This document shows, piece by piece, positions 56,550-64,000 of a stretch of 64,000 nucleotides of DNA (position 1 is its first letter; each line of letters opens with the position of its first letter). The stretch comes from Vibrio sp. MEBiC08052 (lineage in GTDB: Bacteria > Pseudomonadota > Gammaproteobacteria > Enterobacterales > Vibrionaceae): the NCBI RefSeq assembly GCF_001506075.1, contig NZ_KQ947475.1, positions 1,173,731-1,237,730 of the forward strand, written 5' to 3'. Position numbers and translations under genes: made by a program. The notes beneath the pieces were generated by a model. That model did not search any database. It was not told the DNA's origin and worked only from the letters and a program-made list of their open reading frames with translations.

Positions 56550-57674
56550 TTGAACTATCAAATGATTACCAGCTCAGATGAGCTTGAAGCGGTCTGCCGC
56601 AAAGCATTGCAGTGTCCGGTTGTGATGTTGGATACGGAATTTGTCCGCACCCGGACATTTCATGCCCAACTGGGGTTAATTCAGCTTTATGACGGAGAGT
56701 CCGTTGCGTTGATTGACCCGACAACCATTGAAGATATGACATCATTCGTCAATCTGTTAAAAGCACCGCAGGTGCTCAAAGTGCTTCACGCTGCCGGCGA
56801 AGATTTAGAAGTGTTCTACCATCAATTTGAGTGCGCACCGGCACCGTTTGTCGATACACAGATTCTGGCGGCATTTATCGGGTATGGCCTGTCTACGGGA
56901 TTTGCCGCGCTGGTGGCGGATTTCACAACGGTTGAGCTTGATAAAAGTGAATCCCGGACCGACTGGATGGCAAGGCCGTTGAGTCTCAAACAGCTCGATT
57001 ATGCTGCCGCTGATGTGTTTTATCTGATGCCGGTTTATCAGCAATTGTGTGAAAAAGTTCAACAGCAAGGCTGGTGGGATGCTGCATTGGAAGAATCCCG
57101 GCTACAGGTTGAAAAGCGGACCCGAAGCTATCAGCCGACAGACGCTTATCTCGATATCAAAGGCGCATGGCAACTGGTACCCAAACAATTAGCAATCTTA
57201 AAACGTCTTGCGACCTGGCGCTATGAAGAGGCCTTAAAGCGTAATCTGGCTCTGAATTTTGTCATCAAAGAACAAGACCTATTGACCATTGCCCGGCTGG
57301 AATTAGTCAACTTCAAGCGGATGGAAGCAGAAGGTATTGATCCTCGCTCGGTGAAACGCCACGGTGCAAAAATCAGCCAACTGGTCAAAGAAGGGCAGGC
57401 GGTCAGCGAAGCTGATTATCCGGCACGTATTATTCCTGTTTCAGATTACCCCGGATATAAACAGCTGTTTAAACGGCTCAAAGATCAAGTCAACGTGCAG
57501 TCTGAAAAACTGGGTTTATCTCCTGAGTTTCTTGCTTCGCGCAAGCAGTTGAATCAATTACTGAGTTGGGTATGGAAGATGCAGACCGATCCGCAATATT
57601 TACCGGATCTGATGCAGGGATGGCGTAAAGAAGCGTTGGGCGATACCTTATACGAGATGGTGTCAGTCATTTAA
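56550..57674 (+). CDS. rnd: Ribonuclease D
   Basis: A 374-residue 3'-5' exoribonuclease that trims tRNA precursors. The DEDD exonuclease motifs are visible: LDTEFVRTRTF, HAAGEDLEVFY, DTQILAAFIGYGLS and DYAAADVFYL. Two HRDC-type domains follow. It starts with TTG at 56550 (reading MNYQMITSSDE); E. coli rnd is also known for a UUG start, so the weak initiation seems conserved. An ATG at 56562 is the alternative. Upstream lie the fadD terminator and a four-copy tandem repeat. Confidence 0.94.
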   Translation: MNYQMITSSDELEAVCRKALQCPVVMLDTEFVRTRTFHAQLGLIQLYDGESVALIDPTTIEDMTSFVNLLKAPQVLKVLHAAGEDLEVFYHQFECAPAPFVDTQILAAFIGYGLSTGFAALVADFTTVELDKSESRTDWMARPLSLKQLDYAAADVFYLMPVYQQLCEKVQQQGWWDAALEESRLQVEKRTRSYQPTDAYLDIKGAWQLVPKQLAILKRLATWRYEEALKRNLALNFVIKEQDLLTIARLELVNFKRMEAEGIDPRSVKRHGAKISQLVKEGQAVSEADYPARIIPVSDYPGYKQLFKRLKDQVNVQSEKLGLSPEFLASRKQLNQLLSWVWKMQTDPQYLPDLMQGWRKEALGDTLYEMVSVI

Positions 57675-57717
57675 TGGTGTGCGATGAAGGTGAGTTGTCG
57701 CACATCAGCGGAAGATC

Positions 57718-57751
57718 ATCATATAACCGGTGCTGATACCGGTTATATGAT
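57718..57751. terminator. Perfect 14-bp inverted repeat between rnd and minE
   Basis: ATCATATAACCGGT at 57718-57731 is perfectly complementary to ACCGGTTATATGAT at 57738-57751 around GCTGAT. It lies between convergent genes and probably ends both transcripts, though no T-tract is visible. Confidence 0.6.
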
Positions 57752-57778
57752 GGCGAGCGGCCGTCGTGCTCGAGTGAG

Positions 57779-58042
57779 TTACTTCTCTTCTTCCGGCAAT
57801 TTGACATTCAGTTCCAGTACGGACAGATCATCGCCTTTGTGTTCGAAAGTCAGTTCAACCATATCAGGGTCAATGGCAACATACTTGGCGATTACTTTCA
57901 GAATATCCTCTTTCAACTGCGGCAGATAGTTCGGCGCCGGATCGTTCTGACTACGGCGTTCGGCAACGATAATCTGCAAACGTTCTTTCGCAAGACTCGC
58001 GGAGGTTTGCTTCTTCGGACGGAAAAACTCCAGTAATGACAT
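57779..58042 (-). CDS. minE: Cell division topological specificity factor MinE
   Basis: An 87-residue protein that stimulates MinD ATPase and confines division inhibition to the poles. The N-terminal membrane/MinD-binding segment begins [26 protein letters not shown], and the dimerisation half contains [16 protein letters not shown]. Last gene of minC-minD-minE, six bp after minD. Confidence 0.96.
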   Translation of the reverse strand: MSLLEFFRPKKQTSASLAKERLQIIVAERRSQNDPAPNYLPQLKEDILKVIAKYVAIDPDMVELTFEHKGDDLSVLELNVKLPEEEK

Positions 58043-58048
58043 ACGTTC

Positions 58049-58861
58049 TTAACCTCCAAATAATCGTTGAAAAATGCCTTTTTTCTGCTCAGACAGAAAA
58101 CGAAACGCCAGATCGTTGCCTGTCAGGCGCTCTACCGCATCATGATAAGCCTGACCGGCATCCGACTGATCATCAAAAATCACCGGCACCCCTTTATTTG
58201 ATGCGTTGAGCACTGCCTGACTTTCGGGAATCACACCCAGTAATTTAATATGTAGAATCTCTTCGACATCTTCCACACTCAGCATTTCTCCCTGACTGAC
58301 GCGAGTGGGGTTATAGCGGGTCAGTAACAGATGTTGTTTGATCGGTTCAAGACCTTGTTCGGCACGACGTGATTTCGAATCGAGAATACCAAGAATGCGG
58401 TCGGAGTCGCGCACGGAAGAGACTTCGGGGTTGGTGGTGATAATGGCTTCATCTGCGAAGTAAAGAGCCATGAGCGCGCCTTGTTCAATCCCTGCCGGAG
58501 AGTCACAGATAATAAAATCAAAGCCCATGCTGTCTAATTCATCCAGCACACGTTTGACACCATCATGCGTCAGAGCTTCTTTATCCCGGGTTTGAGATGC
58601 AGGCAAAATAAAGAGATTTTCGGAGCGTTTATCTTTGATCAGCGCCTGATTGAGCGTTGCTTCGCCCTGAATGACATTCACGAAGTCATACACCACCCGA
58701 CGCTCGCACCCCATAATGAGGTCTAGGTTACGTAAGCCGATGTCGAAATCGATGACTGCGGTTTTCATGCCTTTGATTGCCAAACCGGAGGCAATTGCTG
58801 CACTCGATGTCGTTTTCCCAACACCGCCTTTACCTGATGTAACAACAATAATGCGTGCCAT
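58049..58861 (-). CDS. minD: Septum site-determining ATPase MinD
   Basis: A 270-residue ParA-type ATPase that recruits MinC to the membrane. The deviant Walker A motif is VTSGKGGVGKTTSSAA, the switch and Walker B regions are IDFDIGLRNLDL and FIICDSPAGIEQGAL, and the C-terminal amphipathic membrane helix (KGIFQRLFGG) is intact. It lies between minC and minE. Confidence 0.97.
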   Translation of the reverse strand: MARIIVVTSGKGGVGKTTSSAAIASGLAIKGMKTAVIDFDIGLRNLDLIMGCERRVVYDFVNVIQGEATLNQALIKDKRSENLFILPASQTRDKEALTHDGVKRVLDELDSMGFDFIICDSPAGIEQGALMALYFADEAIITTNPEVSSVRDSDRILGILDSKSRRAEQGLEPIKQHLLLTRYNPTRVSQGEMLSVEDVEEILHIKLLGVIPESQAVLNASNKGVPVIFDDQSDAGQAYHDAVERLTGNDLAFRFLSEQKKGIFQRLFGG

Positions 58862-58902
58862 TTGTTTCCCTTAAATTTACTTAAGTTTCCTTTGAGTAGG
58901 AT

Positions 58903-59565
58903 TTAAATAGTGATTGGTTCAATGTGGAGCGTGCCGTCATGATAACTGAGCATCGCTTTTGTCTGCCAGTGTTCACTCGAAATTTGATCACTGAGCCAAT
59001 AATTACCTGCGATAGAAATTAATTCAGCCTGTAAATCGTGACAGAATATTTTCGCCTGCTGTTGTCCGCTGGCGCCGGCAATGGCTCTGCCGCGTAAGCT
59101 ACCGTAAATATGAATTGAACCATCGGCAATCACTTCAGCACCGGCACTAACGTGATTGAGAATGACTAAGTCAGAATTTTTCGCGTAGACCTGTTGACCG
59201 GAACGGATCGGGGTAGTGATGGTCTTAGTCGGCGTAATTGCTGCGGGTGCCTGACTTGGTGACTTGCTGGCAGTGAGAACGGCAAAGCCGGCTTCAGATG
59301 CGAGATTTTGCGTGCGCTTATCCCGGACACCCGTGATGCCGACAGGCACCATGCCCGTCTCATGAATCCCATGTTTTAACTGGTGAAAATCAAGTTCACC
59401 GTCAACTTGGGCAATGTTGAGCACAATGGGCGCAGCGGTGAAAAACGCCGGTGCCTGAGTCACTTTTTCTTTCAAGAACTCGACGGACTTTGAAATTTCA
59501 CTGTCTGCAAGATGTAACACGGAGAGTGTAAAACTACTACCTTTAAGATCAGGTGTGATTGACAT
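58903..59565 (-). CDS. minC: Septum site-determining inhibitor MinC
   Basis: A 220-residue FtsZ antagonist. The N-terminal domain ([19 protein letters not shown]) is followed by a linker and the C-terminal beta-helix domain with [33 protein letters not shown] style repeats and RAIAGASG. The frame extends 31 codons further upstream, but the methionine at 59565 (MSITPDLKG) gives the usual vibrio length. Confidence 0.95.
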   Translation of the reverse strand: MSITPDLKGSSFTLSVLHLADSEISKSVEFLKEKVTQAPAFFTAAPIVLNIAQVDGELDFHQLKHGIHETGMVPVGITGVRDKRTQNLASEAGFAVLTASKSPSQAPAAITPTKTITTPIRSGQQVYAKNSDLVILNHVSAGAEVIADGSIHIYGSLRGRAIAGASGQQQAKIFCHDLQAELISIAGNYWLSDQISSEHWQTKAMLSYHDGTLHIEPITI

Positions 59566-59766
59566 AGGTAATTTGGGCCTCAACTCATAAAACACTTTAG
59601 AAAGGGCATTGCCTGAAAGTAGGGCTGTCATGTTATAGTCACAGCTCAAACTCAGCAAGATATCTTACTTTTAATTGACGCTTTTAACCTCAAAACTAGG
59701 TTAACTTTATGTGTTGAGATCGTAAGTCTTGACATTCTGGTCGGGAAATATACAAAAGGCTCAGTA

Positions 59767-60048
59767 ATGCTTTGTTCTATATATAAAAGTCCTAAAAAAG
59801 AAGGCACCTATTTATACATTGAGAAAAAAGACGATTTCTCGAAAGTTCCGGAAGCACTGCTACAGATGTTCGGACGGCCGGTTTTAGTGATGACGATGAG
59901 TCTGGCAGGGAAGACCCTCGCAAACGTTGATATTGAAAAAGTGAAAGCATCACTCATCGATGATGGGTTTTTCTTACAACTACCGCCGCCACCGGAAAAT
60001 TTATTAGAAAGCTATAAAGCAAGGAAAGCCGCTCAACACGAACAGTAG
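59767..60048 (+). CDS. ycgL: YcgL-domain protein
   Basis: A 93-residue protein with the YcgL domain ([31 protein letters not shown], then [14 protein letters not shown]). Its function is unknown. It is divergent from minC with the same orientation and neighbourhood as in E. coli. Confidence 0.92.
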   Translation: MLCSIYKSPKKEGTYLYIEKKDDFSKVPEALLQMFGRPVLVMTMSLAGKTLANVDIEKVKASLIDDGFFLQLPPPPENLLESYKARKAAQHEQ

Positions 60049-60081
60049 TAGCGAAGACTTATCAGGATGAGAGGAGAGAAA

Positions 60082-61056
60082 ATGAAAAAATTATGGTCAG
60101 TTGGATTGGGATTGATTCTGAGTTGTCCCCTCTATGCCAATACAGAGAGCTTCGAACAGTATGTCGATGGCCTCAAACAACAAGCGAAGCAGGAAGGGAT
60201 TAGCCAAGCAACGATCAATGCAGCTTTTGAGAAGGTCACCTACCGTCCCAGAGCGATTGTTGCCGATAAGAATCAACCGGAGAAAAAGCTCACTCTGGAC
60301 GAGTATATTCCTCGTGCCGTGCCGGACTGGAAAGTCGTTAAAGCGAAAAAACTCTATCAGGAACACTATGATGAGCTGGTGAGAATCGGGAAACAATATG
60401 GTGTGCAACCTCGTTATATCGTCGCCCTGTGGGGGGTAGAGAGTAACTTTGGCTCGCTCACCGGCGGATACAACGTTGTCGATGCGTTGGCGACATTGGC
60501 TTATGACGGGCGTCGTGAACGATTCTTTCGCAGCGAAATGATGGCAGCGCTGAAAATCCTTGAACAACGACATATCACACCGCAGGCAATGAAAGGCTCA
60601 TGGGCCGGTGCGATGGGGCAGTGTCAGTTCATGCCGAGCTCTTTTCTGGCCTTCGCAGCCGATGGTGACGGCGACGGGAAAAAAGATATCTGGGGCACGA
60701 GAGCCGATGTATTCGCGTCAACGGCGAATTACCTGAGTCAGTCCGGCTGGAATGAACACATGATTTGGGGACGTCAGGTGCATTTACCGCGTGGATTCGA
60801 TATGGGCTTGAGTGGACGGGGTAAAGATCAGGGTAAAATGCTTCACCAGTGGAGTGAGCTGGGCGTGACACGTTATGACGGTAGCCCGCTGCCGAAACTG
60901 AAGCAGGATATTGAGGCTTGGCTCATCGCTCCCGATGATGAGCAGGGGCGCGTCTATTTGGTATATAACAACTATAACGTGCTGATGAAGTGGAACCGTT
61001 CTTATTATTTTGCGCTTGCGGTCAGCCACCTTGCGGATCGAATCATTATGAATTAG
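60082..61056 (+). CDS. Lytic murein transglycosylase (MltB family)
   Basis: A 324-residue exported enzyme that cleaves peptidoglycan glycan strands to 1,6-anhydro products. A signal peptide (KLWSVGLGLILSCPLYA) is followed by the SLT-2 domain with the catalytic Glu in ALWGVESNFGSLTGGYNV, AMGQCQFMPSSFLAFA and DGDGDGKKDIWGTRADVFAS. No lipobox is present, so it is probably periplasmic rather than a lipoprotein. An AGGAG site precedes the ATG at 60082. A strong terminator follows. Confidence 0.92.
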   Translation: MKKLWSVGLGLILSCPLYANTESFEQYVDGLKQQAKQEGISQATINAAFEKVTYRPRAIVADKNQPEKKLTLDEYIPRAVPDWKVVKAKKLYQEHYDELVRIGKQYGVQPRYIVALWGVESNFGSLTGGYNVVDALATLAYDGRRERFFRSEMMAALKILEQRHITPQAMKGSWAGAMGQCQFMPSSFLAFAADGDGDGKKDIWGTRADVFASTANYLSQSGWNEHMIWGRQVHLPRGFDMGLSGRGKDQGKMLHQWSELGVTRYDGSPLPKLKQDIEAWLIAPDDEQGRVYLVYNNYNVLMKWNRSYYFALAVSHLADRIIMN

Positions 61057-61076
61057 CCGGACGAGAATCGGTATGC

Positions 61077-61103
61077 AAAAGGCTCCTTACCGGAGCCTTT
61101 TTT
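61077..61103 (+). terminator. Terminator after the transglycosylase
   Basis: AAAAGGCTCC and GGAGCCTTTTTT flank a TTACC loop, forming a stem followed by six T. The symmetry of A and T runs means it may also stop folD transcription coming from the right. Confidence 0.88.
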
Positions 61104-61165
61104 ACATCTGTGTTATGAACCCTCATCAATGATATGAGGTGTTGTTCATCTCAATAAACATCTCA

Positions 61166-62026
61166 CTACACATCAGTGTGGAACTGTTCACAAGCGAGCA
61201 TGGTATTTTCAATCAGAGTAGCGACGGTCATCGGCCCGACACCGCCGGGAACCGGGGTGATATAGCTGGCTTTATTTTTGGCAACGTCATACTCGATATC
61301 ACCCACCAGTTTGCCATCATCCATGCGGTTAATACCGACATCAATCACAACAGCGCCTTCTTTAATCCACTCACCCGGAATAAAATGTGGCTTGCCGACT
61401 GCGACAACCAAAATCTCTGCCTGACGGATAAATTGTTCTAAGTCCTTGGTAAAGCGGTGGCACGTCGTGGTAGTACATCCAGCCAATAGTAATTCGAGTG
61501 TCATCGGGCGACCGACAATATTGGATGCTCCGACGACAACCGCATGTTTGCCGCGTGGGTCAATGTTGTACCGTTCAAGCAGTGTCATGATCCCTTTTGG
61601 CGTGCAGGAACGGAGGGTCGGAATCCGTTGTGCAAGGCGTCCGACATTATAAGGGTGGAAACCATCGACATCTTTGTGCGGCAAAATTCTTTCCAGAACC
61701 TGAGTTGCATCCAGACCCGCAGGCAAGGGCAACTGAACTAAAATACCATCAATACTGGCATCTGCATTCAATTCATCAATCAGTTCAAGTAATGCATGTT
61801 GTGTGGTATTGGCGGGTAAATCGAATGACTTGGAAATAAAGCCGACTTCTTCACAAGCCCGACGTTTACTCCCGACATAAACATGGGAAGCCGGATCTTC
61901 CCCGACAAGAACCACGGCAAGTCCCGGAGCCCGAAGCCCAGCATCGATTCTTGCTTTCACCCGTGCAGAGACTTCGGCACGAACGGTTTTGGAAATTAGG
62001 GTTCCATCAATATTTTGAGCAGTCAT
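61166..62026 (-). CDS. folD: Methylenetetrahydrofolate dehydrogenase/cyclohydrolase
   Basis: A 286-residue bifunctional enzyme converting 5,10-methylene-THF to 10-formyl-THF with NADP. The catalytic Tyr-Lys block is [14 protein letters not shown], the substrate motif is [11 protein letters not shown], and the NADP motif is [17 protein letters not shown]. The C-terminal block [18 protein letters not shown] is the family end signature. Start at [10 protein letters not shown]. Confidence 0.97.
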   Translation of the reverse strand: MTAQNIDGTLISKTVRAEVSARVKARIDAGLRAPGLAVVLVGEDPASHVYVGSKRRACEEVGFISKSFDLPANTTQHALLELIDELNADASIDGILVQLPLPAGLDATQVLERILPHKDVDGFHPYNVGRLAQRIPTLRSCTPKGIMTLLERYNIDPRGKHAVVVGASNIVGRPMTLELLLAGCTTTTCHRFTKDLEQFIRQAEILVVAVGKPHFIPGEWIKEGAVVIDVGINRMDDGKLVGDIEYDVAKNKASYITPVPGGVGPMTVATLIENTMLACEQFHTDV

Positions 62027-62197
62027 GGCTTACCTTCATGAGTCGCGAAACAAAAGAATAGCAAAATTTTTGCGCGCATTGTCGCAGATATTTTGCAGAA
62101 CATCTATAAGCAAACGTTTGCTTCTGGTATGTTTTCTGAGCTTTTTCCCAAGCTGGTAATTTTTTAGGCATTTAAAACATTCAATTAGAGAAACTCA

Positions 62198-62225
62198 TTG
62201 ATTTACTCAGGTGAATTCGTATAAT
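62198..62225 (+). promoter_or_regulatory. Promoter of the tRNA-Arg gene
   Basis: TTGATT at 62198-62203 and a consensus TATAAT at 62220-62225 are separated by 16 bp. The stretch between -10 and the gene is G+C-rich (CCCACCCCG), a discriminator typical of stringently controlled stable RNA promoters. Confidence 0.75.
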
Positions 62226-62238
62226 CCCACCCCGTAAC

Positions 62239-62315
62239 GCGCCCTTAGCTCAGTTGGATAGAGCACGTGCCTTCTAAGCATGTGGTCACAGGTTCGAATC
62301 CTGTAGGGCGCGCCA
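62239..62315 (+). tRNA. tRNA-Arg (anticodon TCT)
   Basis: The 77-base sequence folds as a tRNA: acceptor GCGCCCT with AGGGCGC, D arm GCTC-GAGC, anticodon stem CGTGC-GCATG around loop CTTCTAA (anticodon TCT), and T arm ACAGG-TTCGAAT-CCTGT. The CCA end is encoded. It decodes AGA and AGG arginine codons, which are common in the A+T-rich island upstream. Confidence 0.97.
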
Positions 62316-62326
62316 CTTATTTCGAT

Positions 62327-62363
62327 AAAGCCCCGATGATACTTGTATCGTCGGGGCTTTTTC
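62327..62363 (+). terminator. Terminator of the tRNA gene
   Basis: AAAGCCCCGATGATAC (62327-62342) pairs with GTATCGTCGGGGCTTT, with one mismatch, followed by more T. It lies just after the tRNA CCA end. Confidence 0.88.
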
Positions 62364-62490
62364 TTTGTCTGAATAGTTGAAAAGAAGTCTGTACACAGGG
62401 TAATGTAGTTCGAAGTGAGTCAAGTGTTCAACCAGTGATACTGATGCTGTTGGATAGTATTTGCAGAACACGCTGAGATCAAAGGACATG

Positions 62491-62976
62491 ATGAAAATTC
62501 GAAACGCGGAAATAGCAGATTTAGACGCGGTGTTGGTTTTAAGTGAGCAAATCGGAATGCTACACTTTGAGAATGCACCGCTGGCATTTAAAAAGCCTTC
62601 AGCCGCTGATAAACCATTCTGGCTGAATGTGTTGAATGACGAATCAACGCTTTTTTTGCTGGCGGAGACAGAGCGTCAGGTTGTTGGCTTTCTAACCGCA
62701 ACAATCACCAAAAATGAAACGATTCCATTTATCGTCAGCTGTCCGATATGCTGTATCAGAACGATCGTCGTTGATGAGAAACATCGTGCTTCCGGTATCG
62801 GTACAAAACTGATGTCCGCCTGTGAACGGTGGGCAAAATCACAAGGTGCCGAGCAAATCAGGCTTGAAGTAATGGCTTTTAATCAATCCGCGCAACAGTT
62901 TTATCAGCAACTCGGCTTTCAAGACCAATCGCACATCATGTGTCGGCATCTCAACTCAACTGACCTAACGCGATAA
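62491..62976 (+). CDS. GNAT-family N-acetyltransferase
   Basis: A 161-residue acetyltransferase with the GNAT core: VVDEKHRASGIGTKLMSACERWA is the acetyl-CoA binding loop (R-x-x-G-I-G), and FNQSAQQFYQQLGFQDQ is motif B. The acceptor substrate is unknown. The second of two adjacent ATGs (62491) is preferred because AAAGGA lies four bases upstream; the frame is open further upstream. Confidence 0.85.
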   Translation: MKIRNAEIADLDAVLVLSEQIGMLHFENAPLAFKKPSAADKPFWLNVLNDESTLFLLAETERQVVGFLTATITKNETIPFIVSCPICCIRTIVVDEKHRASGIGTKLMSACERWAKSQGAEQIRLEVMAFNQSAQQFYQQLGFQDQSHIMCRHLNSTDLTR

Positions 62977-63048
62977 GTACCTCGGCTGCCGAATGTTACT
63001 CTCTTAAACAGGGTGTTCGTCGAACACAAGGAAGACAGGAGATACATT

Positions 63049-63417
63049 TTGATTAGTCATATTGATCACATCGTTTTAACGGTTTCGGATATTGAGCGCT
63101 CAGTCGCCTTCTATAAACGGGTACTACACATGGAAGATGTCTCGTTTGGCAATGGCCGCAAGGCGGTGAAATTTGGCTGCCAAAAGATCAACTTTCAAAT
63201 CTTAGGTCAGGAAACCAGAAACGCAGCACAGGTTGGTTCGGGAGATTTGTGTTTAATCACTGACTGGCCTTTAGGAGATGTCGTCAACCACTTAGCCAAT
63301 GAAGGGGTCGAAATTGTAGAAGGGCCGGTAGAGAAATCAGGTGCAAGCGGTCCGATTCAATCGGTTTATTTCTTGGATCCGGATTCAAATTTGATTGAGG
63401 TAAGTGTTTATGGGTAA
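63049..63417 (+). CDS. VOC-family (glyoxalase/bleomycin-resistance-like) protein
   Basis: A 122-residue vicinal-oxygen-chelate protein with HIDHIVLTVSDIERSVAFYKRVL at the start and VYFLDPDSNLIEVS at the end, which provide the metal-binding His and Glu. Such proteins include lyases, dioxygenases and resistance proteins; no substrate is assigned. A TTG at 63049 is the preferred start because AGGAG lies seven bases upstream; a longer frame from 63013 lacks a good site. Confidence 0.85.
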   Translation: MISHIDHIVLTVSDIERSVAFYKRVLHMEDVSFGNGRKAVKFGCQKINFQILGQETRNAAQVGSGDLCLITDWPLGDVVNHLANEGVEIVEGPVEKSGASGPIQSVYFLDPDSNLIEVSVYG

Positions 63418-63803
63418 AGCGTGAGCCGCAGTCTGCGGTATAACGGTTTCCACTTTCCGGCTTCGAAATATGACGCACAATTGCGTTCCTCGATTTCAGA
63501 GGTATTGGCGTCCTATGCGCCAGTAACGCTTGCCAAGATGCAAGACTCACCAGAAATCTTTTTTGTTTGGCTGGAGTGCTCGTTGTCCGGAACCGACTTT
63601 TACGGCCGTCCCGCACGGAAAACCGAATCATTCTTCCGTGAATGATATTCTTTCCAACATTTGTACGCTCCTGTCGTGATCTTTATTCAGAGATTGGATT
63701 TTACCTATAAAAGCATGAAACCAGATGCTTTTGCATAGCAATTGATAAACATTGGCCGCTCTTATACTATCGCAACTTAACCTGCGTAAAAGGAATACTT
63801 ACC
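63418..63803. other. Intergenic region before the last gene
   Basis: 386 bp. An open frame from 63421 to 63645 begins with GTG directly after the VOC stop, but has no ribosome-binding site and no family that I recognise. A frame on the other strand is also open across it, so I do not call a gene. The sequence is richer in G+C than typical spacer and could be a dispersed element. Confidence 0.35.
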
Positions 63804-64000
63804 GTGTTGTCTTTTTTATCAAGATTTCATTTCATCTGGATGAGTTTATTGCTGCTTTCCAGTACTCTTCAAGCCGCTGATTTTTATGTCTCTGATATCA
63901 GTGAAACCACTCAAGATGACGCACCGGCTTTAGTGATTCGTTTTACCAGTCCGGTTAATACTGAAACTGACCTTCGCCAATTTGTGGTTGTGACGCCCAG
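63804..64000 (+). CDS. Probable alpha-2-macroglobulin-like protein, N-terminus only
   Basis: The gene is cut by the window edge; 65 codons are visible. It starts with GTG at 63804 after AAAGGA, and has a signal peptide (FHFIWMSLLLLSSTLQA) followed by ADFYVSDISE and VIRFTSPVNTETDLRQFV. The pattern suggests the first macroglobulin domain of YfaS-like bacterial alpha-2-macroglobulins, periplasmic protease traps, but the match is judged from a short stretch and could be wrong. Confidence 0.45.
   Translation, partial: MLSFLSRFHFIWMSLLLLSSTLQAADFYVSDISETTQDDAPALVIRFTSPVNTETDLRQFVVVTP

Noticed and set aside
63421..63645. Open frame directly after the VOC gene
   Set aside because: No ribosome-binding site, the opposite strand is equally open, and no family is recognised.

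Overview
The window reads as a chromosomal segment of a Vibrionaceae gammaproteobacterium, most likely a Vibrio. From about 40 kb on it has the conserved gene order shared by enterics and vibrios: yeaD-gapA next to msrB, a yeaC-type gene by ansA, sppA, purU, yoaA-tsaB-slp-fadD-rnd, minE-minD-minC, ycgL, an MltB-type transglycosylase, folD and a tRNA-Arg. This part has moderate G+C and ordinary codon use. The species cannot be fixed from sequence alone.

The left 30 kb is accessory. An intact IS10-like element (317-1647, with a 9-bp target duplication) sits just upstream of an AraC regulator and a nitrilase gene broken by a perfect 8-bp tandem duplication. Next come a small cytochrome bd subunit and cioB-cioA (cyanide-insensitive oxidase), a divergent MocR regulator, a second intact nitrilase, an extra CysI-type sulfite reductase and a degenerate amidotransferase-like protein. 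Together (1.7-11.9 kb) they look like a cyanide/nitrile tolerance island. A secreted GH6 cellulase with CBM2 and two PKD domains follows, then an NYN protein, an aminotransferase divergent from an AraC-GyrI regulator, and a cupin.

From 18.4 to 28.4 kb base composition turns clearly A+T-rich. One long minus-strand operon with mostly overlapping genes encodes a KAS III-like synthase, both subunits of a 2-oxoacid (indolepyruvate-type) ferredoxin oxidoreductase, an MFS exporter, two tandem acetolactate-decarboxylase-like proteins, a four-cluster ferredoxin-type protein, a PhaB-like reductase and a thiolase, with a convergent LuxR-type regulator. I recognise each family but not the combination. 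This is the best candidate in the window for an undescribed biosynthetic system.

From 28.7 to 39.7 kb lie yhdT-panF and a signalling block: a periplasmic binding protein, a TorS-like hybrid kinase, a REC-PAS-GAF-GGDEF-EAL response regulator, and a chemoreceptor fused to a hemerythrin domain. The conserved chromosomal core then runs to the end, where an alpha-2-macroglobulin-like gene is cut by the window edge.
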